64,000 nt of DNA from JBIQKZ01 sp044464765 (GTDB lineage Bacteria; Pseudomonadota; Gammaproteobacteria; Burkholderiales; Burkholderiaceae_B), in assembly GCA_044464765.1 (NCBI GenBank), contig JBIQKZ010000005.1, positions 62,001 to 126,000 of the forward strand. The letters are read 5' to 3'. Position numbers and translations under genes: made by a program. Under the pieces are notes generated by a model. It had not been told where the DNA came from. It saw only the letters and a program-made list of their open reading frames with translations, and did no database searches. Numbering within the stretch: position 1 is the first letter of the stretch; the number at the start of each line of letters is the position of its first letter. Below are positions 16,047 through 24,931 of the stretch, in pieces.

Positions 16047-17144
16047 ATGCAACGACGACGTTTTCTCACCCACGCGGCAATGGCAACAGGAGCCGGCCTG
16101 ACGCTCGCTGCTAAACCGGCCCTTGCGCAAGACCTGCCCACCGTACGGTGGCGTATGTCCACAGGCTGGCCCAAGAGCCTGGATAATGTCTGGGGTTCGG
16201 TGGAAGGCCTGTGCAATCGTGTCAAGGAGCTCACCGGCGGGAAGTTCGAAATCCGTCCGTTTCCGGGGAACGAACTGGTGCCGTATGCGCAGAACATGGA
16301 AGCCGTCGGCAACGGAACCGTCGAGTGCAACCACGTACTCGCAACGGCTTACATTGGCACCAACACGGCGCTGGCTTTCGATAGCGGGCTGTCCTTTGGC
16401 ATGAATGCTCGTCAGCATAATGCCTGGATGCATTTTGGGGGCGGGCTCGAGATGTTGCGCGACATGTACGCCAAGTACAACATTGTCAATTTCACATGCG
16501 GCAACGTCAGTGTGCAAATGGGTGGTTGGTTCCGTAAGGAAATCAAGTCCGTGGACGACTTGCAAGGCCTGAAGATGCGTATTGGCGGTATCGGCGGCAT
16601 GGTGCTCGCCAAGCTGGGCGCTGTTCCGCAACAGATTCCCCCGGGCGATATCTATCCGGCGCTCGAAAAAGGCACGATTGATGCCGCCGAATGGATCGGC
16701 CCATACGACGATGAAAACCTGGGGCTGAATAAAGTTGCGCCTTACTACTATGCGCCCGGCTGGTTCGAAGGCAGCGCTTCGGTTACCTGCCACGTAAATA
16801 AAGATGCCTGGGAAGCCTTGCCCAGGGAGTACCAGGCTGCGTTTGAGTCCGCCAATATCGAACAAAACCTGATGATGCTGGCAAGCTACGATGCCCGAAA
16901 CCCAGCCGCGCTGCGCAAGCTGGTGGCGGGTGGCGCCAAGTTAAGGTACTTTCCCCGGGACGTCATGGAAGCGGCGTATGAGTCGTCGCAGGAATTATGG
17001 AAGGAGCTCGGGGAAAAGAACCCGGATTTCGCCAAAATCTTTCCGAGCTGGCAAAAGTTCCAGGAAGACCAAGCCAGTTGGTTCCGCGTCGCGGAAAGCG
17101 CACTGGATAACTTTACTTTTGCGCAGCTCGCCAAACGAGGTTGA
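16047..17144 (+). CDS. TRAP transporter solute-binding protein (DctP family), Tat-type leader
   Basis: 365 residues. The leader begins MQRRRFLTHAAMATGAG and ends near AKPALAQ, a twin-arginine-type signal, so the receptor is periplasmic. The mature part is DctP family, close to TakP/UehA-type receptors for oxo and carboxylic acids ('RWRMSTGWPKSLDNVWGSV', 'GLKMRIGGIGG'). An AAGGAG ribosome site precedes the ATG. It is first in the operon ahead of the PicA-like hydroxylase genes. Its membrane partners probably are the DctQ and DctM proteins 7 kb downstream, since no other TRAP subunits occur here. Picolinate or a related acid is the inferred cargo. Confidence 0.88.
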   Translation: MQRRRFLTHAAMATGAGLTLAAKPALAQDLPTVRWRMSTGWPKSLDNVWGSVEGLCNRVKELTGGKFEIRPFPGNELVPYAQNMEAVGNGTVECNHVLATAYIGTNTALAFDSGLSFGMNARQHNAWMHFGGGLEMLRDMYAKYNIVNFTCGNVSVQMGGWFRKEIKSVDDLQGLKMRIGGIGGMVLAKLGAVPQQIPPGDIYPALEKGTIDAAEWIGPYDDENLGLNKVAPYYYAPGWFEGSASVTCHVNKDAWEALPREYQAAFESANIEQNLMMLASYDARNPAALRKLVAGGAKLRYFPRDVMEAAYESSQELWKELGEKNPDFAKIFPSWQKFQEDQASWFRVAESALDNFTFAQLAKRG

Positions 17145-17181
17145 CGTCGTTAATCGCAAATGATGGATAGACAGAGCAGTT

Positions 17182-19572
17182 ATGGAAATCGTTGAGGAAA
17201 AGGTCATCAAGACGGCCAGGGCCGCGCAAGGGGTAGGGGCCAGCGTGCTTCGCAAGGAGGACGAACGGCATTTGCAAGGCAAGGGAAACTTTATCGGCAA
17301 TTTGCAAATGCACGATCTGAACGAGGTTGCCTTCTTGCGCAGCCCCGTGGCTCATGCGCGTATCACCGACATCCGCATTCCAAAGGAACTGGACGGTTGC
17401 GCGTTCGTGCGCGAGTCTATGGCCGATGCCCAGGATATGGTTGCCGAAGCCACCATACCCAGCTACCAGGTCGCTCCGATGCCGCCCCTGGCGTACAGAA
17501 AAGTACGCCATACCGGCGAGGCCGTGGCCATGACAATAGCGCGCACGCGGGCGGAGGCCGAGGATCTGGCCGAGATGATCGAAGTCGACTACAAGGAACT
17601 GCCTGTCTATGTGAATAATGAGTCCGCCTTGGCCGCCACGTCGGATCTCATCCACGAACACTGGAAAGACAATACGATCATCACCCTGAAGGCAGACATC
17701 AATTTCGCCGAGCTGGCCAATGAAGCAGACGTAGTCGTCCATAAGACGGTCGACTTGTCGCGCCAATGTATTTTGCCCATGGAAGGCATGGCGGTGCTGG
17801 CTTATTGGGATTTTCAGGCAGATCAACTGGTGGTGTATGCGGGAACGCAGGTGCCGCATCTGGTTCAGGTAGGCCTTGCCCTGTATCTGGGCATGGATCA
17901 GGCGCAGGTGCGGGTCATCTCGCCCGACGTGGGCGGGGGGTTCGGATACAAGTGCGTCATGCAGCGTGAAGAGCTGTGTGTGGCCTGGCTCGCCAAGACC
18001 TATAAACGCCCATTCCGCTATATGGAAGACCGCCGCGAGCACCTGGTCGTGGGCGCGAATGCGCGAGAGCATCACTACGAGATGACGGCTTACGCCAACC
18101 GCCGCGGGAAGGTTCTAGCATTGGATGCCAAGATCGTCATCAATGGTGGGGCTTATTCCAACTGGCCTTTCGCGCCGGCGGTCGTGGAAGCGGGACAGGC
18201 CATCGGCAATTTGCCCGGCCCGTATAGCTTCAGGGGTTACCGTTGCGAAACAGTGTGCGTGGCCACCAACAAGCCCGGGCTTATGGCCTATCGCGGCGTG
18301 GCTCGCACAGGGGTGTGCTTTGCCATCGAGCAACTTATGGACGCCGTGGCTGCCGAAGTATCGCGCGAGCCTTGGGAGGTCCGGCTCGAAAATCTTGTTC
18401 AGCCGGAACAAATGCCCTATACGAACGTCACCAACAAGCATTTTGACGGTGGCGACTATCCCAGAAGCCTGCGGCGTGCCCTGGAAATGATCGACGTTGA
18501 CGCAGTGCGGGCGCGTCAGAAGCGGGGCGAGCCCGATGGCCGGCTGATTGGCCTGGGCGTGGCCACCTATAACGAACAGTCAGCGCACGGCACCTCGGTA
18601 TTCGCCAACTGGGGCACCCCCCTTGTGCCAGGGGCTGATCAGGCTTTTGTTCGCCTTACGCCGGACGGCGGGGCCGAGATTCGGGTTGGCGTGCACTCGC
18701 ATGGCCAGGGGATGGAAACCACCTTCGCCCAGATTGTCAACGAAATCCTGGGAATCGACATTTCGCGAGTCAAGATGGTGCATGGCGATACCGGCCGCAC
18801 CCCTTACTCGACCGGTACCTATGCTTCCCGTTCCATGGTCATGTCGGGCGGCGCAGTGGCCCGGGCCTCCAAAGCACTGCTGCCCAAGCTGTTGCACATC
18901 GGTGCGCACTTGTTGAAAGCAGACAAGGACGACGTGGTCTTCGAAGACGGACGGGTGCGCGCGGGCGACGCCAGCGTATCCATCGCCGAGATTGCCAACG
19001 CCTGGTATCTGCATCCCCAGAAGCTGCCGCAGGATGTCGATCCGGCTGGGCTGGAAATCAGCCTAGCCTATAAACCGAAAGTGGATACGGGCAGCTTCTC
19101 GTATGCAAGCCAAGCCGTTGTGGTGGCCGTTGACCCCAAGACCGGCCTGGTGGAAATCCTGGACTATGTGATGGTCGAGGACTGCGGCAGGATGATCAAC
19201 CCCATGGTCGTCGAGGGCCAGGCTATCGGCGGTGTCGCGCAGGGCATAGGCACGGCGCTTTACGAAGAAGCCCCGTACGACGACCAGGGACAGCCCATGG
19301 CCTCCACCTTGGCCGACTATGTCATGCCGGGCGCCATGGAAGTACCCAATATTCGCTTCGACCACTTCGAAACGCTTTCCCCGAATACAGAGTTTGGCGC
19401 CAAAGGGGTCGGCGAAGGCGGTGCGATTGCCCCGCCGGCCACGATTACCAGCGCTATCAACGATGCGTTGCGGGGCTATGACGTACTAATGGCGCAGACG
19501 CCGGTGACCCCTGACCGCATTCTGGATGCGCTGGCACAGGCCGGGCAGCCGGTCGACAGTCGAGGTGAATAA
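17182..19572 (+). CDS. Molybdenum hydroxylase large subunit, PicA-like (picolinate dehydrogenase)
   Basis: 796 residues, xanthine oxidase/CoxL family. Mo-pterin segments include PDVGGGFGYK and 'RGVARTGVCFAIEQLMDA'. The active-site glutamate is E745 in KGVGEGGAI. The enzyme would hydroxylate the pyridine ring at C6 with water as oxygen donor and pass electrons via 2Fe-2S and FAD subunits encoded next. Gene order is Mo, FAD, FeS, with a three-base gap to the FAD gene. The position in the pic cluster supports picolinate as substrate; the sequence alone shows only the family. Confidence 0.87.
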   Translation: MEIVEEKVIKTARAAQGVGASVLRKEDERHLQGKGNFIGNLQMHDLNEVAFLRSPVAHARITDIRIPKELDGCAFVRESMADAQDMVAEATIPSYQVAPMPPLAYRKVRHTGEAVAMTIARTRAEAEDLAEMIEVDYKELPVYVNNESALAATSDLIHEHWKDNTIITLKADINFAELANEADVVVHKTVDLSRQCILPMEGMAVLAYWDFQADQLVVYAGTQVPHLVQVGLALYLGMDQAQVRVISPDVGGGFGYKCVMQREELCVAWLAKTYKRPFRYMEDRREHLVVGANAREHHYEMTAYANRRGKVLALDAKIVINGGAYSNWPFAPAVVEAGQAIGNLPGPYSFRGYRCETVCVATNKPGLMAYRGVARTGVCFAIEQLMDAVAAEVSREPWEVRLENLVQPEQMPYTNVTNKHFDGGDYPRSLRRALEMIDVDAVRARQKRGEPDGRLIGLGVATYNEQSAHGTSVFANWGTPLVPGADQAFVRLTPDGGAEIRVGVHSHGQGMETTFAQIVNEILGIDISRVKMVHGDTGRTPYSTGTYASRSMVMSGGAVARASKALLPKLLHIGAHLLKADKDDVVFEDGRVRAGDASVSIAEIANAWYLHPQKLPQDVDPAGLEISLAYKPKVDTGSFSYASQAVVVAVDPKTGLVEILDYVMVEDCGRMINPMVVEGQAIGGVAQGIGTALYEEAPYDDQGQPMASTLADYVMPGAMEVPNIRFDHFETLSPNTEFGAKGVGEGGAIAPPATITSAINDALRGYDVLMAQTPVTPDRILDALAQAGQPVDSRGE

Positions 19573-19575
19573 GTA

Positions 19576-20406
19576 ATGAAAGCAGCAAAATTCGATTATG
19601 TCCAAGCCGACAGCGTAGCGGCTGCCTTGGCGATGCTGCCTGACGAAGGCGCCGGCGTGAAACTGATGGCTGGCAGCCAGTCCTTGGGCCCCATGCTGAA
19701 TCTGCGCTTGGCGCGTCCCGCCAAGGTGGTTGATGTATCGGCGATTGCTGATCTTCGAACGGTCACAGAGCAGGGCACGCGCGTGCGCATTGGTTCGGCG
19801 GTGACACACGCAGAGATAGAAGACGGAGTATTCCCGTTGCTGGCCGGACACATGCTGCGGGCCGTGGCAGGCAGAATTGCCTATCGTGCGGTTCGCAACC
19901 GTGGAACCATAGGCGGCAGCATGGCCCATGCGGATCCAGCAGCCGATTGGGTGTTGGCGGTTACGGCCTTGGGCGGCCAAGTCGAGATTACTTCCGGCGC
20001 CGGCCGTCGGGAAATTGCCATGCCCGAATTTATGTTGGGGGCCTATACCACCCAATGCGAACCCGATGAAATGATCACCGCCGTTTATGTGCCCAAGTTG
20101 CTCCAAGGTTCACGTTGGGGCTATCACAAGTTCGCGCGCAAGACGGGCGAGTTTGCTGAAGCAAGCTGTGCCGCGTACTTCGACCCCGTATCGCAGACCG
20201 CACGCATTGCCGTCGGAGCGCTGGACGGCGCGCCGCAGCTCCTGCCGGAGCTTGCCGAGCAGGTCGCGGCCCAGGGGCGCTCGGCGGTCAGCGCGCAAGC
20301 CATCCGCGTGGCGGTGGCCGCTATTACGCAGCAGAAATCCGCGTGGGAACAGGAGCGGATCGAAACGGTGGTCAGCCGTTGCCTGGCGCAGGCCATGGGT
20401 GAGTAG
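19576..20406 (+). CDS. Molybdenum hydroxylase FAD-binding (medium) subunit, PicA-like
   Basis: 276 residues of the CoxM/CutM family. FAD-contact motifs AGSQSLGPML and 'RNRGTIGGSMAHADPAAD' are present. It accepts electrons from the FeS subunit and passes them to an external acceptor. It lies three bases after the Mo-subunit gene and ten bases before the FeS/CoxG gene, so the three are certainly cotranscribed. Confidence 0.9.
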   Translation: MKAAKFDYVQADSVAAALAMLPDEGAGVKLMAGSQSLGPMLNLRLARPAKVVDVSAIADLRTVTEQGTRVRIGSAVTHAEIEDGVFPLLAGHMLRAVAGRIAYRAVRNRGTIGGSMAHADPAADWVLAVTALGGQVEITSGAGRREIAMPEFMLGAYTTQCEPDEMITAVYVPKLLQGSRWGYHKFARKTGEFAEASCAAYFDPVSQTARIAVGALDGAPQLLPELAEQVAAQGRSAVSAQAIRVAVAAITQQKSAWEQERIETVVSRCLAQAMGE

Positions 20407-20416
20407 AGGGTGAGAT

Positions 20417-21622
20417 ATGTCTGAGTTATCAATGGAAGTCAATGGCCGCAAGGTCACGGAAGATGTCGTCCCTCGCACGCACTTGGGCGATTTCTTGCGC
20501 GAACAGGTTCGGCTGACCGGCGCCAACCTAAGCTGTGAGCATGGCGTCTGTGGCGCGTGCACGGTACTGGTTGAAGGCAAGCCGGTTCGCTCATGCATCA
20601 CGTTTGCCGTCGCTTGCCAGGGCAAGCGCATCACCACGATTGAAGGGTATGGCAATGATCCCATCATGCGCCGTTTGCGCGAGTCCTTTCACGCCAAGCA
20701 CGCCCTGCAGTGCGGGTTTTGCACGCCCGGGATGCTGACGACATCGCGAGACATTGTCTTGCGTTTGCCCGAGGCCGACGAGGGTCGTGTGCGCATCGAG
20801 CTGGCGGGCAATATCTGTCGGTGTACGGGTTACCAGGGCATTACGGCTGCCGTGATGTCCGTGCTGGCCGATTTGCGCGCCAACCCCGATCCAGATGTCG
20901 AGGCGCTGCGTGCACAGGCCGCTGCTCAGAAGGCTGTCGTACCGCAACAAGCGTCTCCAGAGGCCTTCTCGGGATTCACGGCTGTACGGCGCGAGCCCGC
21001 GCCGGCGTCAAGCAGCGCCGTGTCCGATGCCACGCGAGCGCCCGCCGCTGGGAACAAACCGGCAAAAGGCACGATTATCCAGGGCGGGTTTGAAACGCCG
21101 TTTCCGGCCGAGCGGGTATGGAAATTCATGGCTGACCTTCCCGCCGTGGCGGGTTGCCTGCCAGGCGCCGTCATCGAAGAGCAGGTCGGCGACGAGGTGG
21201 TGGGCAAGATCGCCGTCAAGTTTGGCCCGATGGCGGCGGCGTTCAAGGGCGCCGCAACACTCGAGCGTGATGAAGCATCCATGTCGGCGGTGCTGCGCGG
21301 CGCCGGCCAGGACACCTTAAGCCAGTCGCGAGCCAAAGGCGATGTCAGCTATCGGGTGATCGCGCTAACTGCAACGAGTTCACGCGTGGACGTCGAGCTA
21401 GTGTATTCCTTGCAAGGCCCGTTGGCGCAGTTCTCACGCTCCGGTCTGGTTAAGGATTTCGTACGTCGCATGATTGTCGACTTCGGCCGAAACGTGGCCT
21501 TGTCTCTGGGGCGCCCCGAGGGTTCCAACGAACCCACGCCTCACGTCGAGTTCAGTCCTTTCCGAATGTTCCTGGGTGTTGTGTGGGAGCGGGTCAAGCG
21601 GCTGCTTGGCGGCAGTCGATAG
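20417..21622 (+). CDS. 2Fe-2S subunit fused to a CoxG (SRPBCC) domain, PicA-like
   Basis: 401 residues. Residues 1-155 are the [2Fe-2S] small subunit, with plant-type cluster cysteines C40, C45, C48, C60 and second-cluster cysteines C99, C102, C134, C136. A low-complexity Ala/Pro/Ser linker covers about 170-215. Residues about 217-370 are a CoxG/SRPBCC domain ('TPFPAERVWKFMADLPAVAGCLPGA'), and the last 25 are basic and amphipathic ('FRMFLGVVWERVKRLLGG'). Free-standing CoxG recruits CO dehydrogenase to the membrane in Oligotropha; here it may tether the hydroxylase. The fusion is more than twice the usual small-subunit length of about 160. Confidence 0.9.
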   Translation: MSELSMEVNGRKVTEDVVPRTHLGDFLREQVRLTGANLSCEHGVCGACTVLVEGKPVRSCITFAVACQGKRITTIEGYGNDPIMRRLRESFHAKHALQCGFCTPGMLTTSRDIVLRLPEADEGRVRIELAGNICRCTGYQGITAAVMSVLADLRANPDPDVEALRAQAAAQKAVVPQQASPEAFSGFTAVRREPAPASSSAVSDATRAPAAGNKPAKGTIIQGGFETPFPAERVWKFMADLPAVAGCLPGAVIEEQVGDEVVGKIAVKFGPMAAAFKGAATLERDEASMSAVLRGAGQDTLSQSRAKGDVSYRVIALTATSSRVDVELVYSLQGPLAQFSRSGLVKDFVRRMIVDFGRNVALSLGRPEGSNEPTPHVEFSPFRMFLGVVWERVKRLLGGSR

Positions 21623-21668
21623 AAGGCTGATTTTGCTGTTGGTTAACCAATCACATAGAGGTGGTGCG

Positions 21669-22694
21669 ATGAAAAAACGAGTGTGGTCTGCAATACGTGG
21701 CCTGGCGGGATTGGCGGCGGGGTGCCTGATGGCATCGTCCGTCTTGGCGCAGGCGCTTGAGCCGTTTGCTGTTCGTCTGGACTGGGTGCCTAATGGATAC
21801 CACGGGGCCTTTCACTTGGCCAATGAAAAAGGCTGGTACAAAGAAGCAGGCCTGGATGTAAGTTTTGAAGATGGCAACGGATCCGCCACAACAGTGCAGA
21901 TTGTCGGCTCCAGCGATCGCTTTGATGCGGGCCATGCCAGCCTGCCGGCCATGATGATTGCGCGCGACAAGGGTTTGCCCGTCAAGGCGGTGGCGGTCTT
22001 CGTGCGAAAGAACGATTTCGGCTTGCTGGTTCCAGCCGACTCAGGCATCCGGGGACCTGCCGATTTAAAAGGCAAAAAAGTCGTCTATACCGCAGGCTCG
22101 GTCGAGGCCCCTTTCATTGACGACTTCCTGGCCGCCGGCGACTTGAAGCGCAGCGACGTCGAGCTGTTGAGTGTCGAATCCGCGAGCAAGGTCATGACCT
22201 ATGCTGTGGGCAGGGCCGATGCGGTGGTGTCGGGCATTCCTTTTGTCATCCCGCTGGTGGCCGATAAGCGCCCGTCGGTTGGTATTTCATTTGGCGACTA
22301 CGGCCTGAATATGCCCAGCTTCGGCATTTTCACCAGCGAGGAAAAGCTTAAGAGCAAGCGGGATGCGATTTCGAAGTTTGCCAGCGTGACCGCGCGAGCT
22401 TGGCAATACATTTATGACGGTCATCAGGACGAAGCCGTCAACGCCGTTATTGCCCAACGCCCCCAGGCGCGACTGGACCCCAAGGTTCTGCGAGGCCACA
22501 TCGACGCCTTGTACGAATACTTCGGTGAACCGGGCAAAGACGAGCGCATTGGCGCACCGGTTCCGGCGGACTGGGACGAGGCCGTCAAGACCTTGACCTC
22601 GGTTGATTTGATCAGCGATAACATTCCTGCGACCGATTTCTACGTGACCGATATGGTCAACCCCGGGCAGTACGACGCGCTGGTGACTAAATGA
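21669..22694 (+). CDS. ABC transporter substrate-binding protein (NMT1/ThiY-like)
   Basis: 341 residues from the ATG at 21669 (AGAGGTGG upstream). An N-terminal signal peptide ends near SSVLAQA. The mature part has the NMT1/ThiY pattern 'VRLDWVPNGYHGAFHLANEKGWY'. Relatives bind hydroxymethylpyrimidine-like or other small aromatic molecules, which fits a pyridine-carboxylate cargo. Its stop overlaps the start of the ATPase gene (22691), so SBP, ATPase and permease form a coupled importer inside the pic operon. Confidence 0.87.
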   Translation: MKKRVWSAIRGLAGLAAGCLMASSVLAQALEPFAVRLDWVPNGYHGAFHLANEKGWYKEAGLDVSFEDGNGSATTVQIVGSSDRFDAGHASLPAMMIARDKGLPVKAVAVFVRKNDFGLLVPADSGIRGPADLKGKKVVYTAGSVEAPFIDDFLAAGDLKRSDVELLSVESASKVMTYAVGRADAVVSGIPFVIPLVADKRPSVGISFGDYGLNMPSFGIFTSEEKLKSKRDAISKFASVTARAWQYIYDGHQDEAVNAVIAQRPQARLDPKVLRGHIDALYEYFGEPGKDERIGAPVPADWDEAVKTLTSVDLISDNIPATDFYVTDMVNPGQYDALVTK

Positions 22695-23476
22695 GCAATG
22701 CGGCCGTCCATGCCCAGGATGTTTCCAAGCTGTATCCGGGTGCGCGCGGCGTACAGGCCTTGTCGGGGGTGAGTGCGGATATTCCGGCCGGGCAGTTCGT
22801 GAGCATTCTGGGGCCCAGCGGTTGTGGAAAAAGCACTTTTCTGCGTTGCGTGGCCGGTCTGGAAAGTATCACAGGCGGAGAGCTGACCGTCGACGGCACA
22901 ACCGTTGACGGCCCGCCTGACGGGATTGGCATGGTTTTCCAACGCGATGCCTTGCTTGAATGGCGCAGTATTCGCAAGAACATTCTGCTGCCCATCGAGT
23001 TCGCCAGGAAATCTCCCGCCGAGTACGCCGGCAAGGTCGATCGTCTGCTGGAGCTTACCGGCTTGCGCGATTTTGCATCCAGCTATCCGCGTGAGTTGTC
23101 GGGGGGCATGCGTCAGCGGGCGGCGATTTGCCGCGCGCTGATTGATGATCCAGGCTTGCTTCTGATGGATGAGCCTTTCGGCGCCCTGGATGCGTTCACG
23201 CGCGACCAGATGAATTATGAGCTGCAACGTATTTGGATGGAAACACGCAACACGATTCTGTTCGTGACCCATGGTATTTCCGAAGCCGTGTATCTGGCGG
23301 ATGTCGTGATGGTGTTTTCCCCTCGGCCCGGTCGTCTGATCGAGACGATTCCTATTGATCTGCCTCGCCCCAGGCCGTTGGCCGTCCGCGAAACGCCCGA
23401 GTTCGGCCGTTACACCACCCATATCCGTGGCTTGTTCGAAGAAATGGGCTTGATCGGTGAAAAGGGGACGGCATGA
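22691..23476 (+). CDS. ABC transporter ATP-binding protein (nitrate/sulfonate/taurine type)
   Basis: 261 residues. Walker A GPSGCGKST, Q-loop 'GMVFQRDALLEW', signature LSGGMRQR, Walker B LLLMDEPFGALD and H-loop FVTHGI are all intact. It energises the SsuB/TauB-type importer with the binding protein before it and permease after it; both junctions overlap by four bases. Confidence 0.93.
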   Translation: MSNAAVHAQDVSKLYPGARGVQALSGVSADIPAGQFVSILGPSGCGKSTFLRCVAGLESITGGELTVDGTTVDGPPDGIGMVFQRDALLEWRSIRKNILLPIEFARKSPAEYAGKVDRLLELTGLRDFASSYPRELSGGMRQRAAICRALIDDPGLLLMDEPFGALDAFTRDQMNYELQRIWMETRNTILFVTHGISEAVYLADVVMVFSPRPGRLIETIPIDLPRPRPLAVRETPEFGRYTTHIRGLFEEMGLIGEKGTA

Positions 23477-24243
23477 ACACAGGAATGAACAATCTGAAGA
23501 TGGCGCTGGGGGGCACGGTTTCCCTGGGTGTCGCCTTGGTGATCTGGGAAATTTTGTGCCGGGTGCTTGACGTCCGCGACATTATGCTGCCTTTGCCGTC
23601 GCAGATCTTCGTCGAACTGTGGGCGGCCCTGCCTTGGTACGGCGAGCACGCGCTGTATACGCTGTGGACGACATTGGCCGGGTTTGCCCTGTCGGTCGTG
23701 ATTGGTATCTTGATTGCGGTCTGCCTGGTGGAGTCGCGGGTGTTCGAACGGTTTCTGTATCCGCTGATCATCGGGTTCAACAGCGTGCCCAAGGTGGCTT
23801 TGGCGCCTTTATTCGTCGTATGGCTGGGTACGGGCGCCGAGCCGAAGATCGCGATTGCTTTCATGGTCGCGGTGTTCGCCATTATTGTGGATTCGGTGCA
23901 CGGCCTGCGATCCGTGCCATCGGACGTCATTGATCTTGGCAAAGTGCTCAAGGGCTCGGCCTGGGCCTTTTTCTTCAAGGTCAAGTTTCCTTGCGCCTTG
24001 CCATCCATGGTGGCCGGCATGAAGGTGGCCATGTCGCTGGCCTTGGTCGGCGCCATTGTGGGGGAGTTCGTGTCGTCCCAACGAGGCTTGGGCTACGTCA
24101 TCATGAGCGCCCAGGGCAACTTCGATACCGTCCGGGTGTTTGCCGCATTATTCATCTTGGCTTTCATGGGGCTGGCGCTGTATGGGGCGCTTGTGTGGCT
24201 TGAGCGCCGTGCGATGCCGTGGCGGCCGGCACCTGAAGATTGA
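23473..24243 (+). CDS. ABC transporter permease (SsuC/ThiX type)
   Basis: 256 residues with about six hydrophobic membrane spans, BPD_transp_1 family. The EAA-like loop 'DLGKVLKGSAWAFFFKVKFPCALPSMVAG' contacts the ATPase. It starts within the end of the ATPase gene. It is the inner-membrane channel of the importer encoded from 21669. Confidence 0.9.
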   Translation: MNTGMNNLKMALGGTVSLGVALVIWEILCRVLDVRDIMLPLPSQIFVELWAALPWYGEHALYTLWTTLAGFALSVVIGILIAVCLVESRVFERFLYPLIIGFNSVPKVALAPLFVVWLGTGAEPKIAIAFMVAVFAIIVDSVHGLRSVPSDVIDLGKVLKGSAWAFFFKVKFPCALPSMVAGMKVAMSLALVGAIVGEFVSSQRGLGYVIMSAQGNFDTVRVFAALFILAFMGLALYGALVWLERRAMPWRPAPED

Positions 24244-24325
24244 CGCGCGACAAGCGAGCTGGTGCTTCCACGCGCCTCGCCCACTACGAATACAGTCACT
24301 TATATAAAAGGATGAGGAGAAGACA

Positions 24326-24931
24326 TTGCGCGGCTTATTAGCGTTATCCAGTTTTATCGATGGGCTTAACCGTCGAATCGGCCTTGCGGTGTCCTGGCTG
24401 ATTCTGATCGCTTGCATCATCAGTGTATTCAACGCGATTTCACGCAAGGCGTTTGATCTTAGCTCGAACGCCTGGCTGGAAATCCAGTGGTATCTGTTCG
24501 GAGCCATATTCTTGCTGGCCGCCGGCTATACCTTGTTAAACAATGAGCACGTCCGAGTCGATATCCTGTCCGGCAAGTTGTCGGAGCGTGGTCAGATCAT
24601 GATCGATACTTTTGGCGTGCTGGTGTTCTTGCTGCCCGTATGCGCCGTGGTGCTTTGGCTGTCGTGGCCCATGGTGGTCGAATCCTACCGAGTCCACGAG
24701 ACCTCGTCGAACGCGGGCGGATTGGTGCGCTGGCCGGTAAAGCTGCTGGTGCCGGCCGGGTTCGCGCTGCTGATTGCCGCGGGAATTTCCCATTTGATTA
24801 AATGCATTGGTTTTCTGCAGGGGCGGTGCCCCAACCCCACGCGTAAGGCCGGGGAGAAAACCGCAGAAGAAGCACTGGTTGAAGAAATCGTTCAGACCGC
24901 CCGCCTAGCCGAAGATAAAGAAGGTCGTTGA
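24326..24931 (+). CDS. TRAP transporter small permease (DctQ)
   Basis: 201 residues from a TTG start with GAGGAG ten bases upstream. Four hydrophobic spans and the DctQ pattern 'NEHVRVDIL' are visible. The C-terminal tail is charged and acidic. It overlaps dctM by four bases. With DctM and the receptor at 16047 it should form one sodium-driven carboxylate importer. Confidence 0.86.
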   Translation: MRGLLALSSFIDGLNRRIGLAVSWLILIACIISVFNAISRKAFDLSSNAWLEIQWYLFGAIFLLAAGYTLLNNEHVRVDILSGKLSERGQIMIDTFGVLVFLLPVCAVVLWLSWPMVVESYRVHETSSNAGGLVRWPVKLLVPAGFALLIAAGISHLIKCIGFLQGRCPNPTRKAGEKTAEEALVEEIVQTARLAEDKEGR

